This document shows positions 10,619 through 21,804 of a stretch of DNA of 64,000 nt, in pieces. Source of the DNA: Paraphaeosphaeria minitans (lineage: Eukaryota > Ascomycota > Dothideomycetes > Pleosporales > Didymosphaeriaceae); the NCBI GenBank assembly GCA_015832175.1, contig WJXW01000002.1, positions 4,216,001 to 4,280,000 on the forward strand, written 5' to 3'. The notes beneath the pieces were generated by a model. The model saw only the letters and a program-made list of their open reading frames with translations, ran no database searches and was not told the origin of the DNA. The position numbers and the translations under genes are program-made. How positions within the stretch are numbered: position 1 is the stretch's first letter; every line of letters begins with the position of its first letter.

Positions 10619-12258
10619 TCCTACGACACATCTACCATGTAACAGTACCGCACATACGGCCTCGGCCTGCGACGCCCCGCTACGTTTCCGCTATTTACAT
10701 GTTGGCGGTCATGCAGACTTCTTCTTTGATCTATTCTGCGGATACCGACGTTTCATTTTCCATATACGCTTCTCGTTGTCATTTCAAAAAGCTGTGTCAC
10801 AGGCCGCCTCGTACGGCGTGGCGGATGCGTTTCCTCGACGGAAAGAAAGTTCCTATTGTATCAGGCTGCCCGCGTCCGGAACACATACCCTTTTCCGCAT
10901 CGTACCGTATCTGTTGGCTTGCCTATTGACCCAACGTAATGAATTGTCTTTTTTTTTTTTTTTTTTTTTTTGCGAGCATCCACTGCTATCCATTTCCTTC
11001 TTCTTTCTTCTTCCTTGTTCTTCTTCATCTTCTTCATCTTCTTGTGTAATTGAGCCAAGCAACGTACGCGCTGCGGGACTTTGGTCGCTTTTTTGACTTG
11101 CATGGATGGATGGACGCGTGGGCTTTGGGTGCATGCATCGCCGTGGCTGGCATCGTGGGCGGTTGGGTTGGTAGGAAGCAGAATCCATGGGGAGATGGTT
11201 TGGGGTGTAGGGTCTGCTCTACTGTAGGTAGTGTGACGATTCAATGCACATGCATCCACGCAGCAGAAATCTACGCGGTGGCGGGCAACTTTGTATCGCA
11301 TTACGTCGCGCACGCGCGCGCTACTTGGAGCAGCTTCCCGCTGTCATCACCATCATCATCATCATCGCCATCATCCTCATCCTCCTCCTTCACCATGTGC
11401 AACATGCCTCCAAGCATACCCCAGCTGCAGGAAGCGAAGAAAAGAAAGAACCGCGGCCCCCCGCCCCCGCCCACACGTTTCGCAGCCCCTCGAGGCTCCT
11501 ACTAAGAAAGATGAAAGCGGGGTCCGCAGTTATCGCGGAATTGTGCACTGAATGGAAGGAAGAAGGAGGAGGAGAAAGAAGAGAAGGAGAAGAAGGAAGA
11601 GGAAATAGAGAAAGCGGTGATTCCCCCAGCCTTCCCTGCAACCCTCCCGTCTGGCGCATCTAGACCTGCACCTACACCTACACCTACAACAACAGCAGCA
11701 GAATCAAGAACCAGAACCAGAACCAGAACCAGAAGAAGAAAACTCCACACGTGACGAGGCAAAAGGAAACGCAGTGCGGTCGGTGGGACTGTAATCTCCT
11801 TAGCGCTGGCAGGAGGGGGTTGTTCGTTTGTTCGTTGTTCGATGTTCGTTGTTGTTGTTGTTTTGTGGTACAAGTGCTGGACGGGATGGGAAGACGGGGC
11901 GCGCACGAAGAGAGAAAGGAAGGGGAAAAAACCAGGTGGGGGTGAGTCTTTCAACACAAAACGCCACGGCAAGGGCAGAGAGGAGATACGAGATACAAGC
12001 ACACGATATCCAGCCGCGCCGGGGGTTGAGGTCAGTCTGGGGCGGGCGGCTATCAACGCCAGGACGGGAGTCAATCCGATCCAATCAATCCGATGGGGTG
12101 TTTTTTTTTTGTTTCCAGGGCGGAATTTTTTTTGGTTTTGTGAGGAGAGAGCGCGCGGGCGTCGCAAGCTTGTCAATCTGGATGCGCGCGAGAGTTAGGG
12201 ATGTGAGGGTGCCGTGGGGTGTGCGTGCTCGATGGCAAGGCGTGCGCGGGCGTAGCCT
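10619..12258. other. Convergent 3' flanks with low-complexity tracts, no gene
   Basis: This spacer lies between the convergent HSF-type and BTB genes. It holds a 23-base T run (10949-10971), TTC/TCT-rich DNA to about 11040, a (CAT)n-like tract near 11345-11390, GAA-rich DNA near 11550-11610, and ACCTAC and ACCAGA hexamers near 11665-11730. Open frames here arise from these tracts. I see no supportable gene. Confidence 0.7.
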
Positions 12259-13187
12259 TCAGACGGTCTTTGGGGTGCGAGCATTGCTGCCGAGGTCACG
12301 TTAGCGGACACGTTTTGTCCTCACTGGAAAAATGGCTACGGGGAGGCAAAGGAAGGAGAGGTGTACCTCGCATCCACGATATCATCGACATGGTTACACA
12401 TCGCGACGAACAGGTCAAAGAACAGTTTTCCCCCCATCTCCATTTCCATCTGCATTGTTCCACTACGCTTGAAGGTTTTGCGGCTACGGATGATGAGCGC
12501 GAGGTAATGAGCGCGCAGCCGCGAGTCACTGTCCGGCGTGTTCTCGTAGGCATACCGTGCGCTGCGCAGGATGGTGCCGACCTCGATCCCGCTCTGCAGG
12601 CCCTGCTTGCGCAGGGAGAGCTTCTTGAGCTCTTCGAGGCCATATCGGTCAGCGGCGCAGTACACGGCCGTGTCGCGGAGAATGATGTCGCCTACGCCGG
12701 CGTGGAAAAAGGTTGGCTCGACGGCGGCCACGCGGTCGCCTTTGTTTGGGTTCGGGCTTGACACTGCGCCTTCAAGCATCCAGGTCTGGCGGCGCTTGTC
12801 GTGGACCAAGCGCGGGTAGTAGTCACCCTTGTAGAGATACTCGAGGATGCAGGAAAAGACTTCGGGCTCCTCCGTTGACAGGTCGATGCGTCGGTTTGTG
12901 CTCTCGAAGAACTGGCCCCGCAACGCTTCGGCGAAGTAGGGCGAGTGGCAGAGGACGTCTTCGTGTGCAGCAAACAGGCGCTGATCCGGGCCGATGACAA
13001 TCGTGACGATGGCAGAGGTGAGGCTGGGCGACACCTGCTCCATCATCGGACTGTCCATGCGGACGGACTCCATCTTGTCGACAATGCGCTGTTTCTGTCG
13101 GGAGTCATCGCGAAACGACCTCTTTGGCTGTTTGGTTATCTTGCCCGAACGGTCCTTTGAACTAGCAAAGGAGCGTTTGCCGAACAT
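12259..13187 (-). CDS. BTB/POZ domain protein
   Basis: The main exon (13187-12367) encodes a basic N-terminus (MFGKRSFASSKDRSGKITKQ) and then a BTB core from about residue 60 to 130: VTIVIGPDQRLFAAHEDVLC, HSPYFAEALRG, and VFSCILEYLYKGDY. Such single BTB proteins are numerous in filamentous ascomycetes and are thought to act as protein-interaction or Cullin-3 adaptor modules; the partner is unknown. The frame can run on to a stop at 12336, but a GTACAC donor after 12367, a CGCTAACG branch site and a GGCAG acceptor at 12287 predict a 28-base last exon ending ARTPKTV (282 aa in total). I prefer the spliced model but both are possible. Met at 13187 is the first ATG. Confidence 0.75.
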
Positions 13188-14112
13188 GTTGGCCAAGAGC
13201 GGTAGATATCGATTCAGCGAACGACGGAGCGAGCGACGGAGGGTATGGTAGGTAAAGAGTGGACAGGTTAGTGTGGCGCAGCTTGCGTGGGAGAGCTCCG
13301 GAAGCCCTTCAGATTTAACGCGACTTTGCGAGAGAAAGTGCTGAGAAATCCGAAGCGGCTCTGTGTGTTGTCGTCACGCTTGGTGACGATAAGCACACGT
13401 TTGTTGTCGGGCTCTATGGGTCTTGTCGAGAGGCGTACGGACAGGCGGTGGGGGAATAGCCAGCCTTGTTATATACGGTGCCAAGTCAGACTCCCTGCAG
13501 CCTGTTGATAAGCGGGCGGGCAGTGCCTGCGTGTTGCCTGCTGCGATTCGTCAATGGCTCTACAAGTGCCATCTGACTGGACGGCAGAGGAACACAAGGG
13601 GGTTTCCTGTGGTTCTTCATTCGACCGCGTAGAGAGAAGGTAGGAAGACTTGGAATTTGGGTTTTGGTAAGACGCGGCATCCCTGCAGACCAGCGTAGCG
13701 AGTCGCGACAACACAACACGAGGGCTGACGTCGTTGGGCCTTTTCCAGGGAGCATCGTTGTTGAAGAGCATCAGCAACATCCGACATCGAGGCGCCGCGA
13801 ACATCGATGCTCGCATGCGAAGGTAACGCGTCAAGCTACGCGCCGTCACGCCGTGCGACCGCCAAACGGAGCCATGGGCGGCCTCTACCGACGTTCAGCC
13901 TCGTGACTCAGATACCAGGTGCTGGACCGGACAGCATCCGAGTACAAGCGCCGAGGCCTCGTCCTGCGGGATGACAGCAAGGTTGCTAACACGAATCGAC
14001 GGTGGTGTGTTTGGGCGACTGGGTGTTACTCTTCGCTGTTGTCGAGTGCCGGCACGTCGTAGGGTAGGTACCTAGCCCTCGTCCGCACCGCCCGGATTGA
14101 TCAGTAGAGAAG

Positions 14113-14225
14113 GCTGGAGGCTGGAGGTCAGAGGCTGGAGGTCAGAGGCTGGAGGTCAGAGGCTGGAGGTCAGAGGCTGGAGGTCAGAGGCTGGAGGTTA
14201 GAGGCTGGAGGTTAGAGTCTGGAGG
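14113..14225 (+). repeat. 14-bp tandem repeat
   Basis: About eight copies of GAGGCTGGAGGTCA, with T and A variants in the last units, form a clean minisatellite. The surrounding 13.2-15.0 kb interval between the divergent BTB and E2 genes shows no convincing coding exon. Confidence 0.9.
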
Positions 14226-15024
14226 CTAAGTTAAGAGGGTGAAGGTGAGAGGCTGGAGTCCGGAGTGTGACGTCTGGAAGTCGGAGGGAGAGTTGAGAAG
14301 GCGTGTTGCTCAGCATCTCAAGGTGCAGGTGCGGAGAGGTACAGTGCGCTGGCAGGTGGTCTAGAAGGAAAGAGCGTTGGGGACGTGGGGAGCACGTGTC
14401 GCCGCGCAACTGCACTCGTGGCCATGGTGCTCGAGGAAAGACGCGCTGATAGAGTAGCGCAATGGCATCGGGGGTGTGCTCTCAATATGTATCTTTGATG
14501 AATCAAGCATCTTTGAAGTGAGCACTTGAATGAAGAAGGCGCCACGGTGAGCTCGCGCGGCGCCCTCAGAGCTCTGGTAGTCCGCTAATGGCTGATTGGC
14601 TGGCAGCTCCCCAGCGCAGTCGTTTGCTGTGTGATACTGTGACGGTCTCATAGGTATGTCAGCCTGCGAAAGAAAGGAAAAGATCAATCGCTGCGATAAA
14701 TCAACCTAGCAACGCCGCCTGAGAGGGGGTGCCAGGCTTTACGCAATCAACACAAACGTGGTGAGACATTTCAAGTCAAGCGCGAGGCCGCCGTGCTGAG
14801 TCTGGACGTTTACGGCACACTCGACTCCGTCATCTGCCCCTCCTCTCCCCCGGACCTCTACAGAATCTTGTCCACCTCGCCTCCAAGCCTTTCCGGCGAA
14901 GAAGTAATTGCCCACCCTGCGACTGCGATTGTGCATCCTTCATTGAAGCACGCCGCCTCAGTCGTTTCCGCAAACGCACCCAATCCCGATACACGCACCC
15001 GCCACTTCGTCGTCAACCGCCACC

Positions 15025-15614
15025 ATGAGCGCCAGCGCGAAGAAGAGGATCATGAGGGTACGTACCTACGACACATGGCCACCCCGGACTTGGGCTTGCA
15101 CGCCTGCAGAAGCTGATCCGATTGGGGCGCAGGAGTACACAGAGTGCATGAAGGACACGCCCGCGGGCATGAAGATCAACTTCGACGAGCAGAACATGAC
15201 CAAATGGGAGGTCCTGATGGATGGGCCCGAGGGCTCCGTGTATGCGGCAAGTGCCGTCTGCGCAGACTGGTCGGGAACGAGTGCTAATGGGGGCTGCAGG
15301 GCGGCCACTTCAAGCTCGAGATCATCTTCCCCAACGAATATCCATTCAAGCCCCCGGTCGTCAGCTTCAGGACGAAAATCTACCACCCCAACGTGAGCAA
15401 CGACGACAAAGGCTCCATGTGCCTCGGTCTGCTTCGGCCCGACGAGTGGAAGCCGCCGAACAAGGTGGTTGCGGTGCTGCGCCTGATCCAGTCGCTCATG
15501 GTCGAGCCGAACATCGACGATGCCATCGAGCCGTCCATCGGAAACGAATACAAGGAGAACCGCAAGGAGTTTGAGAAGAGCGCCAAGGACTGGGTGAAGC
15601 GGTATGCAAAGTAG
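15025..15614 (+). CDS. Ubiquitin-conjugating enzyme E2
   Basis: Three exons (15025-15057, 15133-15246, 15300-15614) encode 153 aa, the size of a class I E2 consisting of the UBC fold only. The order is KKRIMREYTECMKDTPAG (helix 1), GGHFKLEIIFPNEYPFKPP, the HPN motif in KIYHPNVSNDDKG, and the catalytic Cys in SMCLGLLRPDEWKP. E2s carry ubiquitin as a thioester and pass it to an E3-bound substrate. The sequence recalls the UBC4/5 and UBE2L3-like classes, but I cannot name the orthologue. The second intron (15247-15299) starts GCAAGT, the usual consensus of GC-AG introns, and has a GCTAAT branch site; using it gives the expected YAGGHFKLEI. Start and short first exon are typical. Confidence 0.92.
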
Positions 15615-16109
15615 AGTCGGGAGGGGACGTCATAGCGAGGCGTTGTTATTGTTGTTGTTGGTGAGCATTCTTTGTGAGGCGCGTCAGCTGGCCTCTGCGC
15701 ATAGGTACAAGGCGTCGGGCGAAATTTGCATTTGACGGATGACGGCGGGCGACAGGAGCGACGAGGCAAGGATATGATATGTACAAGGAGCTTTGGCATG
15801 CCATGACCGCTGTAGCTCGAGCATGCAAGCATCCATACCGACCGAGGGCTAACAACTCGGACGCGTGACAAACAACGACACACGACGACCAAGGTCGCCC
15901 TGTCGTCACGTCGTCATGTTTTCCGATGCAGCGGGTGAGGGAGCGATGCGCGGAACGATGCTCCCAGGATGATGCGGACGGAGCAGCGCCAGTGCCTTAA
16001 TCGTGACATGTCGTTGGCGTTGCCGCATCCAGTTACGGGAGCAGAGCACAGCTCGCGGGGGAAGCGTGCCGGCGGCGGCGAGCTTCCTTTCGCATGCACA
16101 TTGCAATTT

Positions 16110-16186
16110 AAACCTACCTACCTAGTACCTACTGACCTACCTAGGTACCTACCTAGGTACCTACCTACCTACCTACCTACCTACGT
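16110..16186 (+). repeat. TACCTACC / TAGGTACC tract
   Basis: Dense TACC and CCTAGGTACC units, partly palindromic. The same motif recurs in spacers at 24630-24660, 27370-27390, 27500-27535, 27640-27660, 27875-27900 and around 62280-62400, so it is a dispersed low-complexity motif of this genome. Confidence 0.75.
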
Positions 16187-16502
16187 ACCGTCAGGTGTTG
16201 CAAGCGGCGAGTACTTGGAGCGGACGCAATTTGCCGAGTCAGCTACCAACGGTGGATGTTTGAATCTTTGCTCGCGTTGCTGCAGCCCGCATCGGAGGCC
16301 AGGAGGAGCATCGTGTGCACCGTGTCGAGACTCGAGAGCGAAACGCGGACGAAATGTGCCCCTGAAGCGGCGGGCAGCGGGCAGCGGGCATGCGATGCGT
16401 GAGCCACCACACCATGACTGACAGGTGCAGGCGGACACGGGGGACTGGCGACGCTCGGCGCTGCACCACGGTGTTTGCTTTTTGGGGCAGTTGGGCTGGG
16501 CA

Positions 16503-16588
16503 AGAAAAGGAAAGGAGAGGAAAGGAAAGGAAAGGAAAGGAAAGGAAAGGAAAGGAAAGGAAAGGAAAGGAAAGGAAAGGAAAGGAGA
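16503..16588 (+). repeat. (AAAGG)n microsatellite
   Basis: About seventeen AAAGG pentamers with one early AGAGG variant. It produces long KGKERKGKE open frames in three frames, which are not genes. Confidence 0.95.
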
Positions 16589-16659
16589 AGCCGGAGAAGT
16601 GAGGTGCCACTAGCAGCGGCGCGTTGGTTACCATTCTCCTGGCCGGCGTGTTTACCATG

Positions 16660-17195
16660 TAGACCAGACTACCCAGTATCTACACAGTACCACACAGCCG
16701 CGTTGAATGGCCGTGGTGTACTGTTTACTATTCAGACCACCACAGAGCCGCGTTAGATGGCTGCCTTGGTGTTGTATGGATAGCTGTCGTGGTGTTATTT
16801 ACCACACAGCCGCGTTGGATATTTGTCGTGGTGTTGTTTACTATTCAGACCAACACACAGCCGCGTTAGATGGCTGCCTTGGTGTTGTATGGATAGCTAT
16901 CGTGATGTTGTATGGATAGCTGTCGTATTGTTGTATGGATAGCTGTCGTATTGTTGTATGGATAGCTGTCGTATTGTTGTATGGATAGCTGTCGTATTGT
17001 TGTATGGATAGCTGTCGTATTGTTGTATGGATAGCTGTCGTATTGTTGTATGGATAGCTGTCGTGATGTTGTATGGATAGCTGTCGTGGTGTTGTTTACC
17101 ACAGCCGCGATGCATGGCCACCTTGTGTTGTTTACCACACAGCCGCGATGGATAGCTGTCGTGGTGTTGTCTACCACACAGCCGCAGGCACTTGT
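16660..17195 (+). repeat. Composite minisatellite with a 23-bp core
   Basis: Nine head-to-tail units of 23 bases (core TGTTGTATGGATAGCTGTCG) start at 16883, 16906, 16929 and so on to about 17067. They are flanked on both sides by longer related units containing ACCACACAGCCGCG and GTGGTGTTGTTTACC. An open frame of 192 codons on the minus strand simply reads through the repeat. Confidence 0.9.
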
Positions 17196-17816
17196 CCAAA
17201 GAGACGACGGGACAAGATTCGAGTCTCGACGCTCGACGCTCGACAACGGGCTGACGGGCTGGCGGGCTGGCGGCCCCGTTGGAATGCGCTCCGTGAATAA
17301 ACTACCGCTGGTGGAACCGCTTGGCTTCTCACCAACATCCTCTCCTTTCCTTTCCAAACTTTCCACCTGCCACCCCGACGATTCCTGTGCCAGCCCGGCC
17401 ACGGCCCCCCTTGGCCCTGACTTTTGCGCCAGACGCCGTCGCATTCATTCCTTGGGCCTTGATGCTGTAGCCCGCCGCGCCTCCGCTCCCAATGCCCGTG
17501 GGCCTGCGTGACCTGCCCACCTGCCCACCTTGCCCGTTTCCTCACCACCGCGCTTCGCTGGCGCTGTGCTCCACCCCATTCACCCGCCGACTTTGCACCC
17601 GTAGCTGGGCTGCACGGCACCTCTCCACCGCTCCACTGCTCCACCGCTCCACCGCTCCACCGCCGCCTGTCTGCAACCCCCCCAGCCGCATCTCCGCCGG
17701 CGTGAGCCCCGACATGTTGATGCACACAGACGGCACCCCCGACACATATGCTTCACCCGCCCGGATGAGCCCATTCTCCACACCTGCTGTCATATTCTCT
17801 AGGCCTGCCACTCGAA

Positions 17817-20800
17817 ATGAGGGAGCCTCCGCCGCCCGCTAGTCCTCGTGCATGGGCTCCCACTGCCGACACGGGGACCACGTCCGACACCCCTGTCGGC
17901 CTCTCGAGACAGCAGTACCACTACCTGCCCTACCGCCCGCCAGGCTCAAACGCCGAATACACTCCGCCCGCCTCGCCGCAGCCCTCTAACCATCCACACA
18001 CCCATCCGCACACCCATCCACATGCCCTTCCTCACGCCCACCAATCCGTCCGCAAAGGCTTTGGCTCTGGACGCTCCCGCCACCCCGCCCAGCTCCAGAT
18101 GGACGTAGCTGTTGCACCCGCCTACGAACGACCTGTATACAGCCCGTCGCCCACGGCAAGCCCGCCGCTGCTGCCACTGGCCTCGCCCAAGTACGCCGCT
18201 CGATCCCGAACGCCGTCTCTGCTCCGCCATGCTGCCTTGTCGTCGCCCCTCAACAGCGGATACCCACGGGCAGAGCAGCCCCAGTCGCCGACCTTCCCTC
18301 CCGTTATGCGCCAGGTCAGCAACCAGAGCGTGACGAGCGATCCTCGATCCTTGTTCAACCCGCTCGCCAGCAACCCCGTTCACCCCAATGCGTCCGATCC
18401 CTTTGCCGACGAAGTGCCCTGGTCGCAGACACAGCAGAGGAACCGTGGCATGACCACATCCACACAAACCAGCGTTGCCAGCTACCAACAAAACTACCCA
18501 CCGCTGCGATCTGCCACGTCGATACCAGACTATGGTCCCATCAGGGCTAGCAATCGTTCTAACCCATCCGGGACCTACAAGCCCGACCGTCGTGGGTTGA
18601 ATTGGTCTCACAACGATCACTTTCCCCCGCGCTTGCTCCGCGGTGAAGAGTCACGAGCCAGTGTCCGGTCAGGATGGACGAATGCATCCAGCCTCATGGA
18701 ACAGAGTGGGACGGAACGTAGCAGTGTCGCTACCGGCAGGAGCTCCGGCGTGAGCAGTGACCACAGGGCCAGCACCTATTCCAGAGACCAGTCCGAGGAG
18801 CGCGGTCTGTCAACCGACTCCCTCCCGACCAGTATTTCACCCGACGAGGAGGACATTATGAGCTCAGTCGAGGACGTGATCGATGCCTACTTTGATGACC
18901 CGGAGGACATGGACTCTGACCCTCTCCGCGGAGATGGCGTTGGCAACCGTGGCTCGTCCACGCTAGATTCGGACCCCGGACACAATGACCTTTCGTCGAC
19001 CTATTCGCAGGACTTCAGTCGCCCTACATCGTCACATGCTCTCGTTCACGAGCAGCTCGCACACACCAGCTCACATAGTAGAGAGCTCTCAAAGATAACG
19101 GAGCGAAATTCACTAGGAAGCTCCCAAAACCACCCGTCGCTATCTCAACCCGTACACATGGACCACGATTCGCTCAAGGCCTCAATGACCGACGGCGCAC
19201 AAGAGGACCGAACCGCCCCCAGAGACGGCCACGTCAGCCCTCTCCCACCACTCGCGGACCCGAGTCCACTTCAGTTGGAACGTACAACGACGAACGAGGA
19301 ACGTGAACGCCAACTGCAGACGATCGAGATGGCCATGCAGCGGTCAAGCGAAGAATTGCCTCGAAGGACGTCTGCAATAGCCGCAGAACGTAGGAGCAAA
19401 ATCTTGGCCCGGCCCCGCCTGTCGACCAAGGTGAGCAGCGACAACCAGAAGATGCAAGAGATTCATAAAGAGCTTGCCAGTCTGCCACAGATCCCTCGAA
19501 GTAAATCGCGACTGTCGCGGCACGACTGGGCAGAGTTTGAGGGCTACGCGAAACGGCACTCTAGAGGACCGAGCGTTGCACTGCGTGCGCTTACTGAGGC
19601 CTCGACTACGTCTCCACCGAAAAGATCTTCTCCGTTGCCCGAGGTGGATGAAGACGAGGCCTTTCCTCGCCGCGCGTCCACGAGCATCTTTGATCGCAAG
19701 AGCACCTTGTTCGACCTCAACAGCTTCGAACCTGCGCCACCCAGCAAGAACATGACTACCAACTTCGGCATGAACAAGCCGCACGCCAGACCTTCGACGG
19801 GGTTGAAAAAGTCAGCGGCTGTAGGTGTAGAACGAGATCGCTATGGTTTTAAAAAGGCCTCCGACAAGGTTAGTGTGCAAGAGTACAACGCATGGCACCC
19901 AAAGTATGAGGAGTACATCGCGCGCAGATCGAACAAGTGGGTCACTTTGATGAAAAAGTCCGGACTATCGACCAAGAACCCCACAAGATTTCCAGAGGCA
20001 TGCGACAAGGTCAAGCGCTACGCCCGGAAAGGTTACCCACCGGACTGGCGCGGAGAGATGTGGTGGTTTTATTCCGGTGCACAGTACAAATCACGACAGA
20101 TGTCGGGACTCTATCGGTCCCTGGTCGCTCGGATCGAGAACGGTGAACTTAACAAAGATGATCGTGAGGGTATCGAACGGGATCTCGATAGGACGTTTCC
20201 TGATAATATCCACTTCCGACCCGATCTGAAGTCAGCACGATTCAGCGACGGAGGTGACGATGAGCCGTCGATGGTTCGAGACCTCCGCGAGGTCCTATCT
20301 GCGTTCGCCTTGCACAATCCCGGTATTGGGTATTGCCAATCCTTGAATTTCATTGCAGGACTGTTGCTTCTCTTCTTGAGGCAGGATACCGAGCGAGCCT
20401 TCATCCTGCTGACCGTCATCACCCAAAACCACCTTCCCGGGGCACATGCCCGGAACCTCGCTAACACTGAGGTCAACGTCTTGATGATGTTAATTCGAGA
20501 CTACCTGCCCAAAGTATGGGCTTCGATCAACGACACGGACATCGTGAACAGCGGCCTCGGCTCAAAAGCGCATCCCGAGTCCAAATTCCAGCGGCAGCCG
20601 ACCGTCGCGCTTTCGTGCACGTCCTGGTTCATGAGCGTCTTCATCGGGGTCCTTCCCATCGAGACCGTTCTCCGCGTCTGGGACGCCTTCCTTTACGAAG
20701 GCCCGCGCGCCCTGTACCGTTACGCCCTCGCCGTCTTCAAGCTCGGCGAAGGGGAGATCCGCAAGTACCGCCCCGGCGACGGCGAGCTTTTCATGGCCGT

Positions 20801-21089
20801 GCAGAACCTTCCGCGCCGCTGCCTGGACGTAAATACTCTCCATGATATCGCATTCGTCAAGAAGGGCTTCGGCAGCCTCACGCAGAACGTCATCGACCAG
20901 AAGCGGCAGTTCTGGCGCGAGCAGAACGAGCGCTCCGCAAGCCAACGGAAGAGGCCCGGCCCGCAGGCCATTTTCCCGCGGCCAGATACAGCGCGCGGCG
21001 AGGAAGAGGGGAGGAGAGGGCTCGTTGGGCTGCGGCGCCGTGCGAGCAAGAGATTCCTGAGGAAAAAGGACAAGATGTACATGGAGTGA
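17817..21089 (+). CDS. TBC-domain Rab GTPase-activating protein
   Basis: A single uninterrupted frame of 1090 aa. Residues 1 to about 650 are low-complexity and Ser/Pro/His-rich, probably disordered and a target for phosphorylation. The TBC domain runs from about residue 735 to 985: GYPPDWRGEMWWFYSG, then the arginine-finger motif in IERDLDRTFPDN (about 785) and the glutamine-finger motif in GIGYCQSLNFIAG (about 835), so both catalytic fingers are present. SWFMSVFIGVLPIETVLRVW closes the core. TBC proteins accelerate GTP hydrolysis by Rab GTPases in membrane traffic; layout is nearest to fungal Gyp2/Mdr1-like or other long TBC proteins, but without a visible GRAM domain. The basic tail (RRRASKRFLRKKDK) may bind membrane or nucleus. 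ATG 17817 is the first Met after an in-frame stop at 17766. Confidence 0.92.
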   Translation: MREPPPPASPRAWAPTADTGTTSDTPVGLSRQQYHYLPYRPPGSNAEYTPPASPQPSNHPHTHPHTHPHALPHAHQSVRKGFGSGRSRHPAQLQMDVAVAPAYERPVYSPSPTASPPLLPLASPKYAARSRTPSLLRHAALSSPLNSGYPRAEQPQSPTFPPVMRQVSNQSVTSDPRSLFNPLASNPVHPNASDPFADEVPWSQTQQRNRGMTTSTQTSVASYQQNYPPLRSATSIPDYGPIRASNRSNPSGTYKPDRRGLNWSHNDHFPPRLLRGEESRASVRSGWTNASSLMEQSGTERSSVATGRSSGVSSDHRASTYSRDQSEERGLSTDSLPTSISPDEEDIMSSVEDVIDAYFDDPEDMDSDPLRGDGVGNRGSSTLDSDPGHNDLSSTYSQDFSRPTSSHALVHEQLAHTSSHSRELSKITERNSLGSSQNHPSLSQPVHMDHDSLKASMTDGAQEDRTAPRDGHVSPLPPLADPSPLQLERTTTNEERERQLQTIEMAMQRSSEELPRRTSAIAAERRSKILARPRLSTKVSSDNQKMQEIHKELASLPQIPRSKSRLSRHDWAEFEGYAKRHSRGPSVALRALTEASTTSPPKRSSPLPEVDEDEAFPRRASTSIFDRKSTLFDLNSFEPAPPSKNMTTNFGMNKPHARPSTGLKKSAAVGVERDRYGFKKASDKVSVQEYNAWHPKYEEYIARRSNKWVTLMKKSGLSTKNPTRFPEACDKVKRYARKGYPPDWRGEMWWFYSGAQYKSRQMSGLYRSLVARIENGELNKDDREGIERDLDRTFPDNIHFRPDLKSARFSDGGDDEPSMVRDLREVLSAFALHNPGIGYCQSLNFIAGLLLLFLRQDTERAFILLTVITQNHLPGAHARNLANTEVNVLMMLIRDYLPKVWASINDTDIVNSGLGSKAHPESKFQRQPTVALSCTSWFMSVFIGVLPIETVLRVWDAFLYEGPRALYRYALAVFKLGEGEIRKYRPGDGELFMAVQNLPRRCLDVNTLHDIAFVKKGFGSLTQNVIDQKRQFWREQNERSASQRKRPGPQAIFPRPDTARGEEEGRRGLVGLRRRASKRFLRKKDKMYME

Positions 21090-21804
21090 AGAGTTGTCGA
21101 GTTAGAAGCGGCATTGCGCTGGAGTTCTCATTCCTTGTTTATTCTTTTGGACGCATCCATTGCGCAGCTGGGACGGCGTTGTATTTGTTGCCTTCCTTTC
21201 ATTTCCCCCTCTTTTTTTTCTTCTTCCTCGCGATTGTCCTCTTTAGTTCTTGTTAACTTTTTGCTCGAAAAGTCGGAGACAGACGGAACGTCTCGGCGAC
21301 GTTGGATAGGCGCGACTTCCTCGCTAGCCTTGTTGCACACTTGCACTAAAAAGATTTCTTGGAGCGCCGGGTGGAGACGAGACATTTTGGCTTCTTGTAT
21401 AGTAGAGTTGCATATACCCCTTGTAGCCAGCTAGCAGTGCGCGTGCGTTAAAGCATGGGCGATCGATGATCATGTACGAATTTCACGAACGTTTGTCGAC
21501 TGACGTGCGTAACACGCCTGACTTGAAGCAAGCGATCTCTCGATTGCGTGGCTGAACTGGTGAGGGCGGAGTGAAGGGAGGGATGTATTCAGTGCTGGTA
21601 GATTTTACTGCCTGGGGAAAAGATGGCGGTGTGGGTGGGTTGAATGCTAATGTACACGAATAGTTGGGGGGTAAAAGAGGGGATGCATATGAAAGGCTGG
21701 AAGCCGAATGACAGTGCACAAAGGAGGTAAGACGTTTCGAAGTCAGGCAGCGAACCTCTAGGAAACTGTGGGTTTGACATTGTCATGGTCTGCGACACAT
21801 CGCT
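21090..21804. other. Convergent 3' flanks, no gene
   Basis: This spacer between the TBC gene and the leftward 2EXR/F-box-like gene has T-rich and TTC-rich stretches, likely 3' UTRs. No coding frame could be supported. Confidence 0.6.

Larger units (their letters stand above)
15615..17816. other. Repeat-rich spacer, no gene
   Basis: Between the E2 and TBC genes I see only repeats (listed separately) and a C-rich, pyrimidine-rich leader at about 17480-17720 in front of the TBC gene. A short open frame starting at ATG 17714 overlaps the TBC start and could be an upstream ORF of that mRNA. No domain-bearing frame is present. Confidence 0.6.

Noticed and set aside
11502..12176. 224-codon minus-strand frame
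   Set aside because: It consists mostly of Ser/Pro/Val low complexity from GAA, CCAGAA and CCTACA tracts, with no domain and no splice logic.
16110..16186. TACCTACC tract as a telomere or subtelomere signal
   Set aside because: The unit is not the fungal TTAGGG/CCCTAA repeat and the same motif is scattered through spacers.
16866..17444. 192-codon minus-strand frame with repeated NTTAIHTTIRQLSIQQYDSYPY-like units
   Set aside because: It is a read-through of the 23-base minisatellite (23 is not a multiple of three, so all frames stay open alike). There is no other support.
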